DNA from: an uncultured Kangiella sp.
GTDB lineage: Bacteria; Pseudomonadota; Gammaproteobacteria; Enterobacterales; Kangiellaceae
Assembly (NCBI GenBank): GCA_950096615.1
Contig: CATNCP010000001.1
Location: 107,661 to 171,660, forward strand
Reading direction: 5' to 3'
DNA: 64,000 bases
Part shown: positions 8,774 through 18,098 of the stretch, piece after piece
How the letters are laid out: each line of letters begins with the position of its first letter
Numbering within the stretch: the stretch's first letter is position 1
Position numbers and translations under genes: made by a program
Notes under the pieces: generated by a model
What the model was told of the DNA's origin: nothing
Seen by the model: the letters and a program-made list of their open reading frames with translations, nothing else
Database searches by the model: none

Positions 8774-10720
8774 TTAATCAACTCTACTAGTTGTTACTTT
8801 GGTTTTTAAATTTTGATTTAAAAAGTTGAGCATTTTTGTATAAGCTTCTATTCTATTTTCTTCATCAGCAAAACCATGCCCTTCATTAGGCTTCACTAGT
8901 GATTGGTAGGGTATGTTAGCTTCATCCAGCTTCTCTGTTAACACCTCATAATGCTCGATAGGCGTTCTTCTATCGCCAGTACCGTGCACTATTAAAAGAC
9001 TTGCTTTAATTTTATCCACAAAATTTACAGGTGAACGTTCGTATGCAAAGTCTTCGTTATCATAACCCCAAGCTTCATTTAAAAACTCTCGACCAGTCTC
9101 ACGCTCATAAATATCAGAGTATTTAAAGACTTTAATATCATACGCTCCAGCATAACCGATTGCGCACTGATATAAATCTGGCTCTTTAACCACGCCCATT
9201 AGTGCAGCATAGGCACCATAACTTGCTCCCGCGATACAGATACGGTCCTTATCCGCGATGCCTTTTTCTACAGCCCAAAGCGTCGCATCAGTTAAGTCAT
9301 CCTGCATCTCACGGCCCATTTTCTTATAGTGATCATACTGGAAGCTTCTCCCTCTTCCGCCTGAACCACGATAATTGACTTGTAAAACCGCGTAGCCATT
9401 ATATGCATAATAGTGTGCTTCAGGATCATAACTCCAACGATCATAAGGACCATAGGGACCACCATGAACCAACACCACCATTGGAAGATTTTTTTCTCTG
9501 TCTTTTGGCAACGTTAAGTATCCTCGAATTTCTAATCCATCCCTTGCTTTGAATGAAATTGGATGCCTAAGGCCAAGTTCTTCAGTTTCAATCCAAGGTA
9601 ACGCCTTCATCTCAAAAGACAGCTTATTGTTTTTAGCATCGTAGAGGTAAAAAGTGCCTGCATCTTGATCATTAGATACCTTAACAATAGAAAACTGGTT
9701 GTCTCTAGTAGGCTGACCAATATCGACGACTTTATCTGGAAATGCAGCTTCTAAGCTAGACTGAATTTTATAAGCTTTATTTTCGGTATTAAAAAAACTA
9801 GTCTCAGGATAGTTCGGAAGCCTCTCGACGCCGACAACTTGAGGGTTATCATATTGATAATCATAAATATACCCTTCAACATCAGCATCTCCCTCAAGCT
9901 TGTGCACTAGGCTCATTTCCTTAGTGCTTAAATCGATGGAGTAAATCCCTGAGCCTTGTTCATTCCTGTCAGAAAAGACCATTAACTTTGAGTCATTATC
10001 GTAAACTTGTATTGGATTAATCATCCCATTTTCACGCTTAAACTCTTCAAACTTTTCCCATTCACCAACAGAGTTCTTCAGATACAAGACGATTAAATCA
10101 TCATCTTCATCTGCTAAGCCGATACTAACATAAGCCTTTTTATCTGAACCGATAAGCAAGTTTCCGTTTTTAACTGCTCCAGTCTCGAGTTTTTTATATC
10201 TACTCGAATAAATATCAAACTCAAATAATGCTGGGTAGTTCCTTTCGTACATTATGGCCAAAACTTTGTCTTCATCATTGTCCAAAGTATCTACTACTCT
10301 AAAGCCTCTTGGTAAAGATGTACCGGCTCCAGCTTTATTTCTAGGTGGCCATATTTGGTATTTTTTTGTTCCATCTACATCACCCGCAAAGTAATAGCCA
10401 GTTCTTGCAGGTAGGTCTAAGGGTCCCACTTTCTTATTTTGGCTAACTATCAACCTTTTATCCGAAGCCCAGAAAAAACTCCCGGCTTCAAAATCCTGTG
10501 GAAAGAAAAATCTTTGTTTAATCTCTTTTGTTTCTCTGTCTAATATGTAAACTTCTTTTTTGCCAGTCGCCTCCCCTCGTACAGCTAAGTACTTCCCATC
10601 AGGAGATAAGCGAAGACTATCTGCTTGGCTGTATTTAAAGAAGTCTTCAACAGTTAGCTGCGCAATGCTGGTTATTGGAAGTAGTAAAAACGACAAAACA
10701 AAGGCTTTTAATATTTTCAT
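8774..10720 (-). CDS. Secreted S9 family (prolyl oligopeptidase clan) peptidase
   Basis: A 648-residue serine peptidase with an N-terminal signal peptide (MKILKAFVLSFLLLPITSIAQ). It has a seven-blade-like propeller region (about 30-380) starting LRLSPDGKYLAVRG, and a C-terminal alpha/beta hydrolase domain. The triad is visible: serine in GASYGAYAAL (near 499), aspartate in HGTGDRRTP (near 583) and histidine in NEGHGFADEEN (near 614). VLVHGGPYG and WSYDPEAHYYAYNGYAVLQVNYRGSGG are typical of the acylaminoacyl/dipeptidyl peptidase (S9C-like) group. It probably trims peptides in the periplasm. It lies downstream of a TonB-dependent receptor gene with a terminator between, suggesting partly coupled expression. 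Confidence 0.88.
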   Translation of the reverse strand: MKILKAFVLSFLLLPITSIAQLTVEDFFKYSQADSLRLSPDGKYLAVRGEATGKKEVYILDRETKEIKQRFFFPQDFEAGSFFWASDKRLIVSQNKKVGPLDLPARTGYYFAGDVDGTKKYQIWPPRNKAGAGTSLPRGFRVVDTLDNDEDKVLAIMYERNYPALFEFDIYSSRYKKLETGAVKNGNLLIGSDKKAYVSIGLADEDDDLIVLYLKNSVGEWEKFEEFKRENGMINPIQVYDNDSKLMVFSDRNEQGSGIYSIDLSTKEMSLVHKLEGDADVEGYIYDYQYDNPQVVGVERLPNYPETSFFNTENKAYKIQSSLEAAFPDKVVDIGQPTRDNQFSIVKVSNDQDAGTFYLYDAKNNKLSFEMKALPWIETEELGLRHPISFKARDGLEIRGYLTLPKDREKNLPMVVLVHGGPYGPYDRWSYDPEAHYYAYNGYAVLQVNYRGSGGRGRSFQYDHYKKMGREMQDDLTDATLWAVEKGIADKDRICIAGASYGAYAALMGVVKEPDLYQCAIGYAGAYDIKVFKYSDIYERETGREFLNEAWGYDNEDFAYERSPVNFVDKIKASLLIVHGTGDRRTPIEHYEVLTEKLDEANIPYQSLVKPNEGHGFADEENRIEAYTKMLNFLNQNLKTKVTTSRVD

Positions 10721-10767
10721 AACAGATCCTACTGTATCAATTTGTAGCTTTTATAGTTATAGTCAAA

Positions 10768-10791
10768 AAAGCCCTGCTTTTGCAGGGCTTT
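10768..10791 (-). terminator. Terminator after the TonB-dependent receptor gene
   Basis: AAAGCCCTGC (10768-10777) and GCAGGGCTTT (10782-10791) are separated by four Ts. Read leftward the hairpin is followed by six Ts. It lies 22 bases after the receptor stop and 47 bases before the peptidase start, so it may set the ratio of the two products. Confidence 0.82.
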
Positions 10792-10813
10792 ATTTGCACC
10801 TAAACGTTAAAGT

Positions 10814-13630
10814 TTAGAATACGTATGTTGCTTCAAGGTAGACTTCTCTGCCAATGCCCGCACCACCGTATACAAAAGTGTTATACCATGGGAAGTCATT
10901 AGGTCCGATAGTACGGTCACGAGGGGCACCGTTATCGAACAAGTCACGGATTGTTAAACGAGTTCGGAAGTCTGAACTCCAGTTATAACTTGTTGTTAAG
11001 TTATAACGGAAGTGAGGAGGAACTCGGTCATTCAACGTACCGTCTTGAACTAGAGGATGACCTGGGTCATACACTGTCGTAGAACCACGGCGAAGCATTG
11101 TTAATGCTACGCTAAAGTCATCATAACTATAAGCAGCTGTGGCATTAATGTTAGAGCGAGGCTCCCATCCACCTAAGATTGGGTCATCACGTAACTCAAC
11201 ACCATCAAACTCATGACTTAATAGGTGTGAGTAATTAACCACAAAGTCTAAACGACCATAGTCAATATCAAACCCATAGATCAAGCGAGCATCAACAGAC
11301 TCCACAGACTCTTCTGAAATGTTACGAGGAGTCACGTTAAAAGAGCTGATCTCATCAACGTCGTCATCTGGGTTATACACACGTGTAATTAAGTTAGAAA
11401 CTTGATCACAGCTAATGTCTGACAAGTCTTGTGACGGTCTAGATCCAGTAACTTGTACCGTACCATTAGTCAAACAGTCAAACTCACGGAACAATAATGA
11501 GCTTGAAGATAGTTGAGCTACACGGTCTTCAAGAGTCACTTTCTGCCAATCCAACTGGAATGATAAGTCATCGGTAATGTCATAAACAAAGCCGGCCCAA
11601 CGTGTATCACCAGTTTCATCTTTTAACGGTTCATTACCAACTTCACCTGGTCCCAAGCGGCGGGCAAAAATTTGTGTTCCTGTACAATCATCAATAGCAT
11701 CGAAAGTACCTGGCTCACCTAAGCCCTGCCAGCAAGAGTACAAATCTGTTACTGTCGTATAGAAACCTGTACGACTATAAACTTGTACTAAATCTGGAGC
11801 ACGGAATGACTCAGAATAACCGCCACGGAATAAGAAGCTATCCGTAGGACGCCACTCAAACTTTACAGATGGAGTTACACGAGTACCAATAGAAGATGAC
11901 TCATTATCATATTTGTCAGCACGAGCCGCTACGTTAATATCTAACGTTTCATGCAGAGGAATATTCATCTCCATACCAACAGCAGTACGGGTTCTATCAC
12001 CTTGACCATCATAACCCGTCAAACCAAGCCAACCAGAGCCAGCCGTGTATGGGAACGGAGGTTGCTGAGTAATTAACTCATCTGGTACAAACTTAAGTTC
12101 TTGCTTTTCAAACTCTAAAATACCGGCGTAAGAAACAGGACCAGCACTCATTTCCCAAAGGTCACCACGCAACATAAATTGCGCACCAGTTGAAGATGTT
12201 TCGTTACCATAAGTTTGAGTACCTAGAGCGCTATTTACCAAAGCACGATTTGAATCGTCAACTTGAGCAAACAAGTTATCAAACAAACCAAAAGTACCGT
12301 TACCTTGGAAAACAGGTGTTGCACCGGCATAGCCTAAAAAGTCACCGAAGAAAACATCAATAGCTTCTTGAGCTTTAAAACGAACACGGCTACTTTCTAA
12401 CTCATACTCACTGCGGTATACAGATGCTTCCCACTCGTGGTCACCAAAATAGCCACGAGCACCAAAAGATGCATTGTAAGAGTTATCCTCAAACTTAGAG
12501 TCTAATGAACGCTGTAAATCTGACTCATAAAAGCTTCTCAATACCGTGTAATAATCGCCATTATTCACATTCAAAATACGTTCTTGAATGAAGATACTGT
12601 AGCGATCTACTGATGACTCACTTGAGTTATACAGAAGCTCACCAAAAAGCTCTACATCACCTAAATCATAAGTTCCGTTAGCAAAAACTGACAGCTGTTC
12701 ACGCTCATTACGGAAGTTGGTCAAGGCAATATTGTCTCGACCACATAAATAACCTAAAGAGTCTGAGAATAAAAAGCGCTCTGAACCAAAGTTTTCACAT
12801 TGATTACCTGGATCAACTAATGTAAAAGAGTTTCTGTCTAATACATAAGTATCAAAGTTAAGTGTTGGTGATTCGATATCCGAATAAGGATAATCTTCAT
12901 TAGAATCATACTTATCATAGTCACCTGCACTGATAGGATCTGTTTTACGATATGAGATACCAACAGAGAAGTTACCATTTTCAGTTACAGTTCCAGTCGT
13001 CAAGTCAACGCGATAATCGTTGCCTTCGGCTTCAACTGGACGTCCGTAGATGACATTTAAAGTTGTTTCATCAACATTTTGCTTTAAAACGATATTTACA
13101 ACACCTGCAACAGCGTCAGAACCATAAATTGATGAACCACCACCGCTTAGAACTTCGATACGCTCGATTGCGGCTTGTGGAATTGCACCAAAGTTTACCG
13201 CAGAGCTACTGCCTTGGTATGCAGCTGGGTAGTTAGCTACTCGACGACCATTAATTAAAGTCAAAGAGTTACCCACACCAAAGCCGCGGATATTTAAAGT
13301 ACGAATATCAGGAGTGAAGCCACCCGAAAACTCAGGGCCCTCAATCTGAACACCAGTATTAATGGTTAAGTCATTCAATGCATCATATACAGTTGTATGA
13401 CCTTGTTTCTTCATGTCATCACCAGTAATAATCAGTACAGGTGACGCACCTTCCACGTGATTTCTTTTTAGGCGTGAACCAACAACAGTTACAACTTCTG
13501 TTTCCGCCTGTTCCTCTTGTTCCTCTTCACTTCCTTCTTCCGCAGCGTAAGCCGTGGTAGTGAAAGCCAATGAAGCAGAGGCAAAAAGTGCTAACTTTAC
13601 CGCTTTTGCGATAATATTATGCTTACTCAT
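10814..13630 (-). CDS. TonB-dependent outer membrane receptor
   Basis: An outer-membrane receptor of 938 residues from the ATG at 13630. A signal peptide (KLALFASASLAFTTTAYAA) is followed by an unusually acidic stretch (EEGSEEEQEEQAETE), the TonB-box-like EVVTVVGSR, a plug domain with NIRGFGVGNSLTLINGRR and a large beta-barrel. The barrel ends in the terminal phenylalanine of YLEATYVF. A TTG two codons earlier is only three bases from GGGGAG, whereas the ATG is nine bases away, so the ATG is preferred. It resembles the large receptors of marine proteolytic bacteria. The ligand is unknown, and the downstream peptidase suggests peptides. Confidence 0.9.
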   Translation of the reverse strand: MSKHNIIAKAVKLALFASASLAFTTTAYAAEEGSEEEQEEQAETEVVTVVGSRLKRNHVEGASPVLIITGDDMKKQGHTTVYDALNDLTINTGVQIEGPEFSGGFTPDIRTLNIRGFGVGNSLTLINGRRVANYPAAYQGSSSAVNFGAIPQAAIERIEVLSGGGSSIYGSDAVAGVVNIVLKQNVDETTLNVIYGRPVEAEGNDYRVDLTTGTVTENGNFSVGISYRKTDPISAGDYDKYDSNEDYPYSDIESPTLNFDTYVLDRNSFTLVDPGNQCENFGSERFLFSDSLGYLCGRDNIALTNFRNEREQLSVFANGTYDLGDVELFGELLYNSSESSVDRYSIFIQERILNVNNGDYYTVLRSFYESDLQRSLDSKFEDNSYNASFGARGYFGDHEWEASVYRSEYELESSRVRFKAQEAIDVFFGDFLGYAGATPVFQGNGTFGLFDNLFAQVDDSNRALVNSALGTQTYGNETSSTGAQFMLRGDLWEMSAGPVSYAGILEFEKQELKFVPDELITQQPPFPYTAGSGWLGLTGYDGQGDRTRTAVGMEMNIPLHETLDINVAARADKYDNESSSIGTRVTPSVKFEWRPTDSFLFRGGYSESFRAPDLVQVYSRTGFYTTVTDLYSCWQGLGEPGTFDAIDDCTGTQIFARRLGPGEVGNEPLKDETGDTRWAGFVYDITDDLSFQLDWQKVTLEDRVAQLSSSSLLFREFDCLTNGTVQVTGSRPSQDLSDISCDQVSNLITRVYNPDDDVDEISSFNVTPRNISEESVESVDARLIYGFDIDYGRLDFVVNYSHLLSHEFDGVELRDDPILGGWEPRSNINATAAYSYDDFSVALTMLRRGSTTVYDPGHPLVQDGTLNDRVPPHFRYNLTTSYNWSSDFRTRLTIRDLFDNGAPRDRTIGPNDFPWYNTFVYGGAGIGREVYLEATYVF

Positions 13631-13798
13631 TGTCAATGTCTCCCCAGTGTATTATATATTTTTGCCGTCCCTCTATGTCCGACCAAGAAATACTAATGCA
13701 TATCCGCACGGTTTGGAAGTATTTAATTTAGATTATTTTAATGTAAAGACATAAGATTAGTTACTAGATTAGCCGACGAACATACCATCTGACTTGTC

Positions 13799-13826
13799 TT
13801 AGCTCTTGTGCTAACCTAGCTATAAA
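13799..13826 (+). promoter_or_regulatory. Candidate umuDC operator and -10 element
   Basis: TTAGC (13799-13803) and GCTAA (13810-13814) form an inverted repeat with a 6-base spacer. A TATAAA hexamer at 13821-13826 lies 18 bases before the umuD start codon. No CTGT-N8-ACAG LexA box of the Escherichia coli type was found in the 90 bases upstream. The TTAG-type symmetry recalls the divergent LexA boxes of xanthomonads. The assignment is inference. Confidence 0.35.
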
Positions 13827-13844
13827 TAAGCCAGAACTATACCA

Positions 13845-14267
13845 ATGAGCAAAGTATCTATCCTTAAACCACGAGGCAGCTATTCTGAGATCCCCCTTTA
13901 TTCTGGGCGCATTCCAGCAGGTTTTCCGGGCGTGGTTGATGAGCATATGGAAGATACTCTCAGTCTAGATCAGCTCCTTATAAAACACCCAGCTACTACA
14001 TTTTTCGCGCGCGTCGAAGGCGACTCTATGATTGAAGCAGGCATATTCCAAAATGATATATTGGTTGTCGATCGTTCTATTTCTGCGAAAGATAACGATA
14101 TTGTGGTCGCCCTATTAGACAATGAGTTCACCGTGAAACGACTAAAATCTCAAGGTTCGTTGAAGTTAAAAGCTGAAAACGCTAATTATCCTGACATTGA
14201 GATCACGGGGGAACATGAGTTAGTTATTTGGGGAGTGGTTACAGGGCTTGCGAGGAGTCTTCGTTAA
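13845..14267 (+). CDS. umuD: UmuD-type DNA polymerase V auxiliary protein (LexA-like peptidase)
   Basis: Self-cleaving S24-family protein that after RecA-stimulated cleavage forms UmuD', the subunit activating UmuC in translesion synthesis. It is 140 residues, normal for UmuD. The predicted cleavage bond is A25-G26 in GRIPAGFPG. The catalytic serine is S61 in EGDSMIEAGI and the catalytic lysine is K98 in EFTVKRL. It is translationally coupled to umuC by a TAATG overlap. No strong ribosome binding site is visible upstream. It is divergent from the TonB-dependent receptor gene across about 210 bases. Confidence 0.93.
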   Translation: MSKVSILKPRGSYSEIPLYSGRIPAGFPGVVDEHMEDTLSLDQLLIKHPATTFFARVEGDSMIEAGIFQNDILVVDRSISAKDNDIVVALLDNEFTVKRLKSQGSLKLKAENANYPDIEITGEHELVIWGVVTGLARSLR

Positions 14268-15523
14268 TGACACCGAACCAAGGCTCTGTGTACGCACTAT
14301 GCGATGTTAATAGCTTTTATGTTGCTTGCGAACGTTTATTCCGTCCAGACTTAAAAGATAAGCCAGTCGTGGTTTTAAGCAATAATGATGGTTGCGCCAT
14401 TGCAATGTGTAGCTTCTCAAAATCACTAGGTATTAAAATTGGAACACCTTATTTTGAAATAAAGCCTCTGCTTAAACGCTATAATATTGAGTGGTTCTCT
14501 TCGAATTACGGACTTTACGGCGATATTTCACAGCGTTTTAACTGGGTTTTGCAGCAATTCACTGACAAGGTGGCGCCCTACTCCGTCGATGAATCCTTTT
14601 TACTATTTGAAGGTTTTAATGGCGATCTTAATGAACATTGCCTCAATCTAAAAAACACAGTTTGGGACTGGTTATCTTTACCTATTTGCGTTGGTTTAGG
14701 TCCGACAAAAACACTAGCAAAGGTAGCCAATTATTACGCTAAGAAGCACAAACAATCCACTGATGGTGTGGTCAACTTATGCAGTTCAAGAAACCGTAAG
14801 TGGGCCTTAGAACATCTTGCGGTAGAAGATATTTGGGGGATTGGCCGCCGACTATCCCAAAAACTAAAATTACAGCGAATTTATACAGCATGGGATTTAC
14901 ATAATTGCGACTACAAAACACTGCAACGAATGTTTTCTGTCAATATGGAACGCACTATTCTCGAGCTACGCGGGCAACCGTGCCTTGGCTTCAACGAGCA
15001 ACCGCAACCGAAGCAATCGGTCCTGAACTCCCGCTCTTTCGGCACTCCTATTTCTGAGCGGATAGACTTGAAAGAAGCACTCTCTTATCATGTGACCAGA
15101 TGCTGTGAAAAACTGCGTAAACAGTCGTCGCTAGCAAATAGTATCCAGTTCTTTTTGCGCACTCGCGATGGTAACCATCCACAGGTTACTTTATCCCTAA
15201 CGGAGCCTAGCGATGATACCAGTCTTTTTTTACAAGCAATTGAACAAGGGCTCAGGAGAGTCTACGACTCCAGCCAAATCTACAAAAAAGCCGGTGTCAT
15301 GTTATTAGGGCTTGAACCCAGCAAAGGGTACCAAACTGATATTTTTAACCAAACACGCCAACGCCCTGAGTTAATGGAGAGCCTAGACACTATCAACGCA
15401 AAGTTTGGGCAAGATGCAATTAAGTTCGGTAGCCTTGGCTTTGAGAAGCGCTGGGCCATGCGTGCTAACGCTCGCTCTCCACACTACACCAGTCGCTGGG
15501 ATGATATAGTTGTGATTTCTTAA
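14267..15523 (+). CDS. umuC: UmuC-type Y-family DNA polymerase
   Basis: Catalytic subunit of error-prone DNA polymerase V. The start at 14267 overlaps the umuD stop (TAATG) and has GAGGAG 10 bases upstream, giving 418 residues. The frame starting 13 codons earlier lies within umuD and is rejected. Family motifs are YALCDVNSFYVACERLF, the steric and finger region VVVLSNNDGC, and the active-site SVDESFLLFEG. The helix-hairpin-helix region follows (GLGPTKTLAKVANYYAK and IWGIGRRLSQKL). The C-terminal UmuC domain includes FGSLGFEKRW. Its 3' end overlaps by 4 bases with the convergent neighbour. Confidence 0.94.
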   Translation: MTPNQGSVYALCDVNSFYVACERLFRPDLKDKPVVVLSNNDGCAIAMCSFSKSLGIKIGTPYFEIKPLLKRYNIEWFSSNYGLYGDISQRFNWVLQQFTDKVAPYSVDESFLLFEGFNGDLNEHCLNLKNTVWDWLSLPICVGLGPTKTLAKVANYYAKKHKQSTDGVVNLCSSRNRKWALEHLAVEDIWGIGRRLSQKLKLQRIYTAWDLHNCDYKTLQRMFSVNMERTILELRGQPCLGFNEQPQPKQSVLNSRSFGTPISERIDLKEALSYHVTRCCEKLRKQSSLANSIQFFLRTRDGNHPQVTLSLTEPSDDTSLFLQAIEQGLRRVYDSSQIYKKAGVMLLGLEPSKGYQTDIFNQTRQRPELMESLDTINAKFGQDAIKFGSLGFEKRWAMRANARSPHYTSRWDDIVVIS

Positions 15524-16368
15524 CCCTTAAAGGGGAAAGCGGACTGTAGAGCGTCCAAATCAAGATTTACTTTTTTCAAAGAACATAATCCAACGATATC
15601 CTCTATACTCATTGTAGACAACTTTCTTTCAGAGGTTGGTTGATAAATTGGATATTTAATCGAGCTATAGTAATCATGAAATTTAAAACCACCGCCAGTT
15701 AACTTGTCAGATAAGGTGATCCAGTGACTTGGTATACCATATGCGTCAGAGGCAATTAAGCCATGTAGCGAAGAAGATATAATGTGCTCACACTCAAGTA
15801 ACTCATCAATAAACGCTTCATCATCCTTACCGATATCAAGAACTTTCACGCCTTTTGCAGCCAACTTTTTAACAAGCGGGCTATTTTTATCTCTATAATG
15901 TGGAACGATACCTAAGGCATACTTTTTATCTACTTTGGGAAAATAAAACCTTGGCATTAAAAGAGCCGGGTCACCATAAACCTCAGGTGTCTCAATTTTA
16001 TGCTTCAATAGTAACTCTCTCGTTAAAGGACCACGCACAGCGCAAACCTTCAAAGGCTTATACTTAATGTTGCCTTTTTTAGAAATAAAACCTGAGCCCC
16101 AAACGATACTATTATGATTTGCCATCCTAAGGATGCTACCAACAGCAAGAACATGTTGCTGTTCTTCCGGCACGCATGTCAGGACCTCTTTTTTTGATAA
16201 CTTACTTAACAAGTAAAGGTTGATGCTATCTCCCCAGTTAGGGGTTGTAGCAAAATAATTACAATACAGCTTACCATCTTCAATACAAGGCTTGTTTGAC
16301 GGCTGAAGTTTAGTTGGACCAAATAATTTTTGTCTCAACTTAAGAATAATATTCATTAAAACACTCAA
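15520..16368 (-). CDS. Polysaccharide pyruvyl transferase family protein
   Basis: A 282-residue protein with the pattern of the polysaccharide pyruvyl transferase family: NWGDSINLYLLSKL, VWGSGFIS, CAVRGPLTRELL, YGDPALLMPRFY and the C-terminal SSSLHGLIASDAYGIP. Members add pyruvyl ketals to exopolysaccharides or act on other glycans. The start used is a TTG at 16368 with AAAGGA 4-5 bases upstream, and an ATG at 16356 lies 16 bases from that site and is less likely. There are no glycan genes beside it, so the substrate is unknown. It is convergent with umuC and divergent from aat. Confidence 0.75.
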   Translation of the reverse strand: MSVLMNIILKLRQKLFGPTKLQPSNKPCIEDGKLYCNYFATTPNWGDSINLYLLSKLSKKEVLTCVPEEQQHVLAVGSILRMANHNSIVWGSGFISKKGNIKYKPLKVCAVRGPLTRELLLKHKIETPEVYGDPALLMPRFYFPKVDKKYALGIVPHYRDKNSPLVKKLAAKGVKVLDIGKDDEAFIDELLECEHIISSSLHGLIASDAYGIPSHWITLSDKLTGGGFKFHDYYSSIKYPIYQPTSERKLSTMSIEDIVGLCSLKKVNLDLDALQSAFPFKG

Positions 16369-16512
16369 AAGTTCCTTTAATCAAACTCATTATCCTACAG
16401 TCAAGCTATAGGTCAATAACAAGTAGCATATAAAATGAAAGGAAATATTCCAAACAGGCAGTCTAATGTATTTTAATCTACAATGTTTATAGTAAGATAA
16501 TGAAAAGCCCCA

Positions 16513-17238
16513 ATGCTAGACTTCATGAGTCACGATATATTTTTATTGGATAAATCACCAAAATTCCCTCACGCCAGCTTGGCACAAGACAGCCCTAACG
16601 GCTTATTGGCGGTAGGCGGTGACTTATCTGAAGAAAGATTAATTGAAGCTTATAAAAATGGAATTTTCCCTTGGTATTGCGAAGGCGAGCCCATTTTATG
16701 GTGGTCCCCTGATCCTCGCTGTGTATTTCTACTTGATAACGTTCATATTTCTCGCTCGTTGAGGCGAGAGTTAAAAAAATCAGCTTACCAAGTCACCATC
16801 AACCGAGCTTTTGAAGACGTCGTCGATGGCTGTGCGGCTCCTCGTGCGAAAGAAGCTGAAACATGGATTTTGTCTGAAATGAAAACGGCCTACTTGAAAC
16901 TGCACAACTTAGGGGTAGCCCACTCCATAGAGGTTTGGGACAATCAAGAATTAGTCGGCGGGCTTTACGGAGTCAGCCTTGGCAGGTTTTTCTTTGGTGA
17001 GTCCATGTTTAGCAGAGCAAAGAGCGCGTCAAAATTCGCGCTGATTTACTTAGCGCATTACCTTAAACAAAATGGATTTATTTTGCTCGACAGCCAAGTA
17101 GGCAACCCTCATCTTTATAGTATGGGCGCTGCCGATATTAATAGAGATGATTTTCTACAGTTGCTTGAAGAGCATGTGAACTGGGAACAGCCGAGTGATT
17201 TATGGCACACTAAAACATTAGACACCTGGTCTGAATAA
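16513..17238 (+). CDS. aat: Leucyl/phenylalanyl-tRNA-protein transferase
   Basis: Transfers leucine or phenylalanine from aminoacyl-tRNA to proteins with N-terminal lysine or arginine, creating primary N-degrons for ClpS-ClpAP. The 241-residue protein has the family signature regions FPHASLAQDSPNGLLAVGGDL, AYKNGIFPWYCEGEPILWWSPDPR, HSIEVWDNQELVGGLYGVSLG and FFGESMFSRAKSASKFAL. An alternative start at the fifth codon (MSHDIF) is possible, as neither has a clear ribosome binding site. It is followed 37 bases later by bpt, with infA, clpA and clpS nearby. Confidence 0.95.
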   Translation: MLDFMSHDIFLLDKSPKFPHASLAQDSPNGLLAVGGDLSEERLIEAYKNGIFPWYCEGEPILWWSPDPRCVFLLDNVHISRSLRRELKKSAYQVTINRAFEDVVDGCAAPRAKEAETWILSEMKTAYLKLHNLGVAHSIEVWDNQELVGGLYGVSLGRFFFGESMFSRAKSASKFALIYLAHYLKQNGFILLDSQVGNPHLYSMGAADINRDDFLQLLEEHVNWEQPSDLWHTKTLDTWSE

Positions 17239-17275
17239 ACTGGCAAACCATTTCTAACGGTAGTAATCTAAACCT

Positions 17276-17995
17276 ATGAGCCAGAAAGAAAAAGTCACAC
17301 AACACATTCGTCTTTTCAAAGGCCCGGAACATGCTTGTGGTTACTTAGACGACAAAATTGCAGTCTCAGTTTTTGCAGATCCAAGCCTTTTGCTGAATAA
17401 CGACTTGTACTCGGAATTAAGTCGCCAAGGTTTTCGCCGCAGTGGCGAACACGTTTACCGCCCTCATTGCTCTGGGTGCTCAGCTTGCTGGGCTTACCGT
17501 GTCCTCGTCGATGATTTCAAACTGAGCCGAAGCCAGCGTCGAGTGCTCAAAAACAATAACTCTTTTGAAGTATCGTTAGAGCCAGCCGACTGTTTTGAAG
17601 AAGACTATCAACTCTACGAAAAATACATCAGTACTCGGCACAAAGACGGCGATATGTACCCCCCTACTAAGCGGCAGTATTCTGACTTTTTATTCTCTGA
17701 GTGGTGTGATACGGCCTTATTGAGAGTGCGAGACAATGGAAAGCTTGTTGCCGTTATTTGCCTTGATGTACTCGATGATGGTCTATCAGCTGTTTATTCA
17801 TTCTTTGATACATCGCCTAACTATAAAAGCTTAGGGGTCTTTGTCATATTAAAAACCATTGAATACTGTCAGAAAATGCAGCTACCTCATTGTTACTTGG
17901 GTTATTATGTACAAGGCTGTCAAAAGATGGATTACAAAATAAAGTACCGCCCCGCCGAAGTCTTCAGAAATAAGCGCTGGTTAGGCTTAGATTAA
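17276..17995 (+). CDS. bpt: Aspartate/glutamate leucyltransferase (arginyltransferase family)
   Basis: Member of the Ate/Bpt family that in gammaproteobacteria attaches leucine to N-terminal Asp or Glu, supplying N-degrons to ClpS. The 239 residues carry the cysteine-rich N-terminal motif RPHCSGCSACWAYRV, then SRSQRRVLKNNN, YSDFLFSEW and the C-terminal GNAT-like core (YSFFDTSPNYKSLGVFVILKTIEY and YLGYYVQGCQKMDYKIKYRP). It follows aat closely and precedes infA. The leucyl rather than arginyl donor is taken from the known bacterial subgroup, not read from the sequence. Confidence 0.92.
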   Translation: MSQKEKVTQHIRLFKGPEHACGYLDDKIAVSVFADPSLLLNNDLYSELSRQGFRRSGEHVYRPHCSGCSACWAYRVLVDDFKLSRSQRRVLKNNNSFEVSLEPADCFEEDYQLYEKYISTRHKDGDMYPPTKRQYSDFLFSEWCDTALLRVRDNGKLVAVICLDVLDDGLSAVYSFFDTSPNYKSLGVFVILKTIEYCQKMQLPHCYLGYYVQGCQKMDYKIKYRPAEVFRNKRWLGLD

Positions 17996-18098
17996 TCAAA
18001 AAATGGTAAAATTTTTTGCGATTATGCGCTAAATAGGGCATTATACGCCCAATTTTTAGACATCTTGTTAATTAAACCGTACAGGAGAGAGAGGCCGA

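Noticed and set aside
18036..18050. GGGC/GCCC hairpin before infA as a terminator of bpt
   Set aside because: The stem is only 4 bp, too weak to support termination, although a short T run follows.
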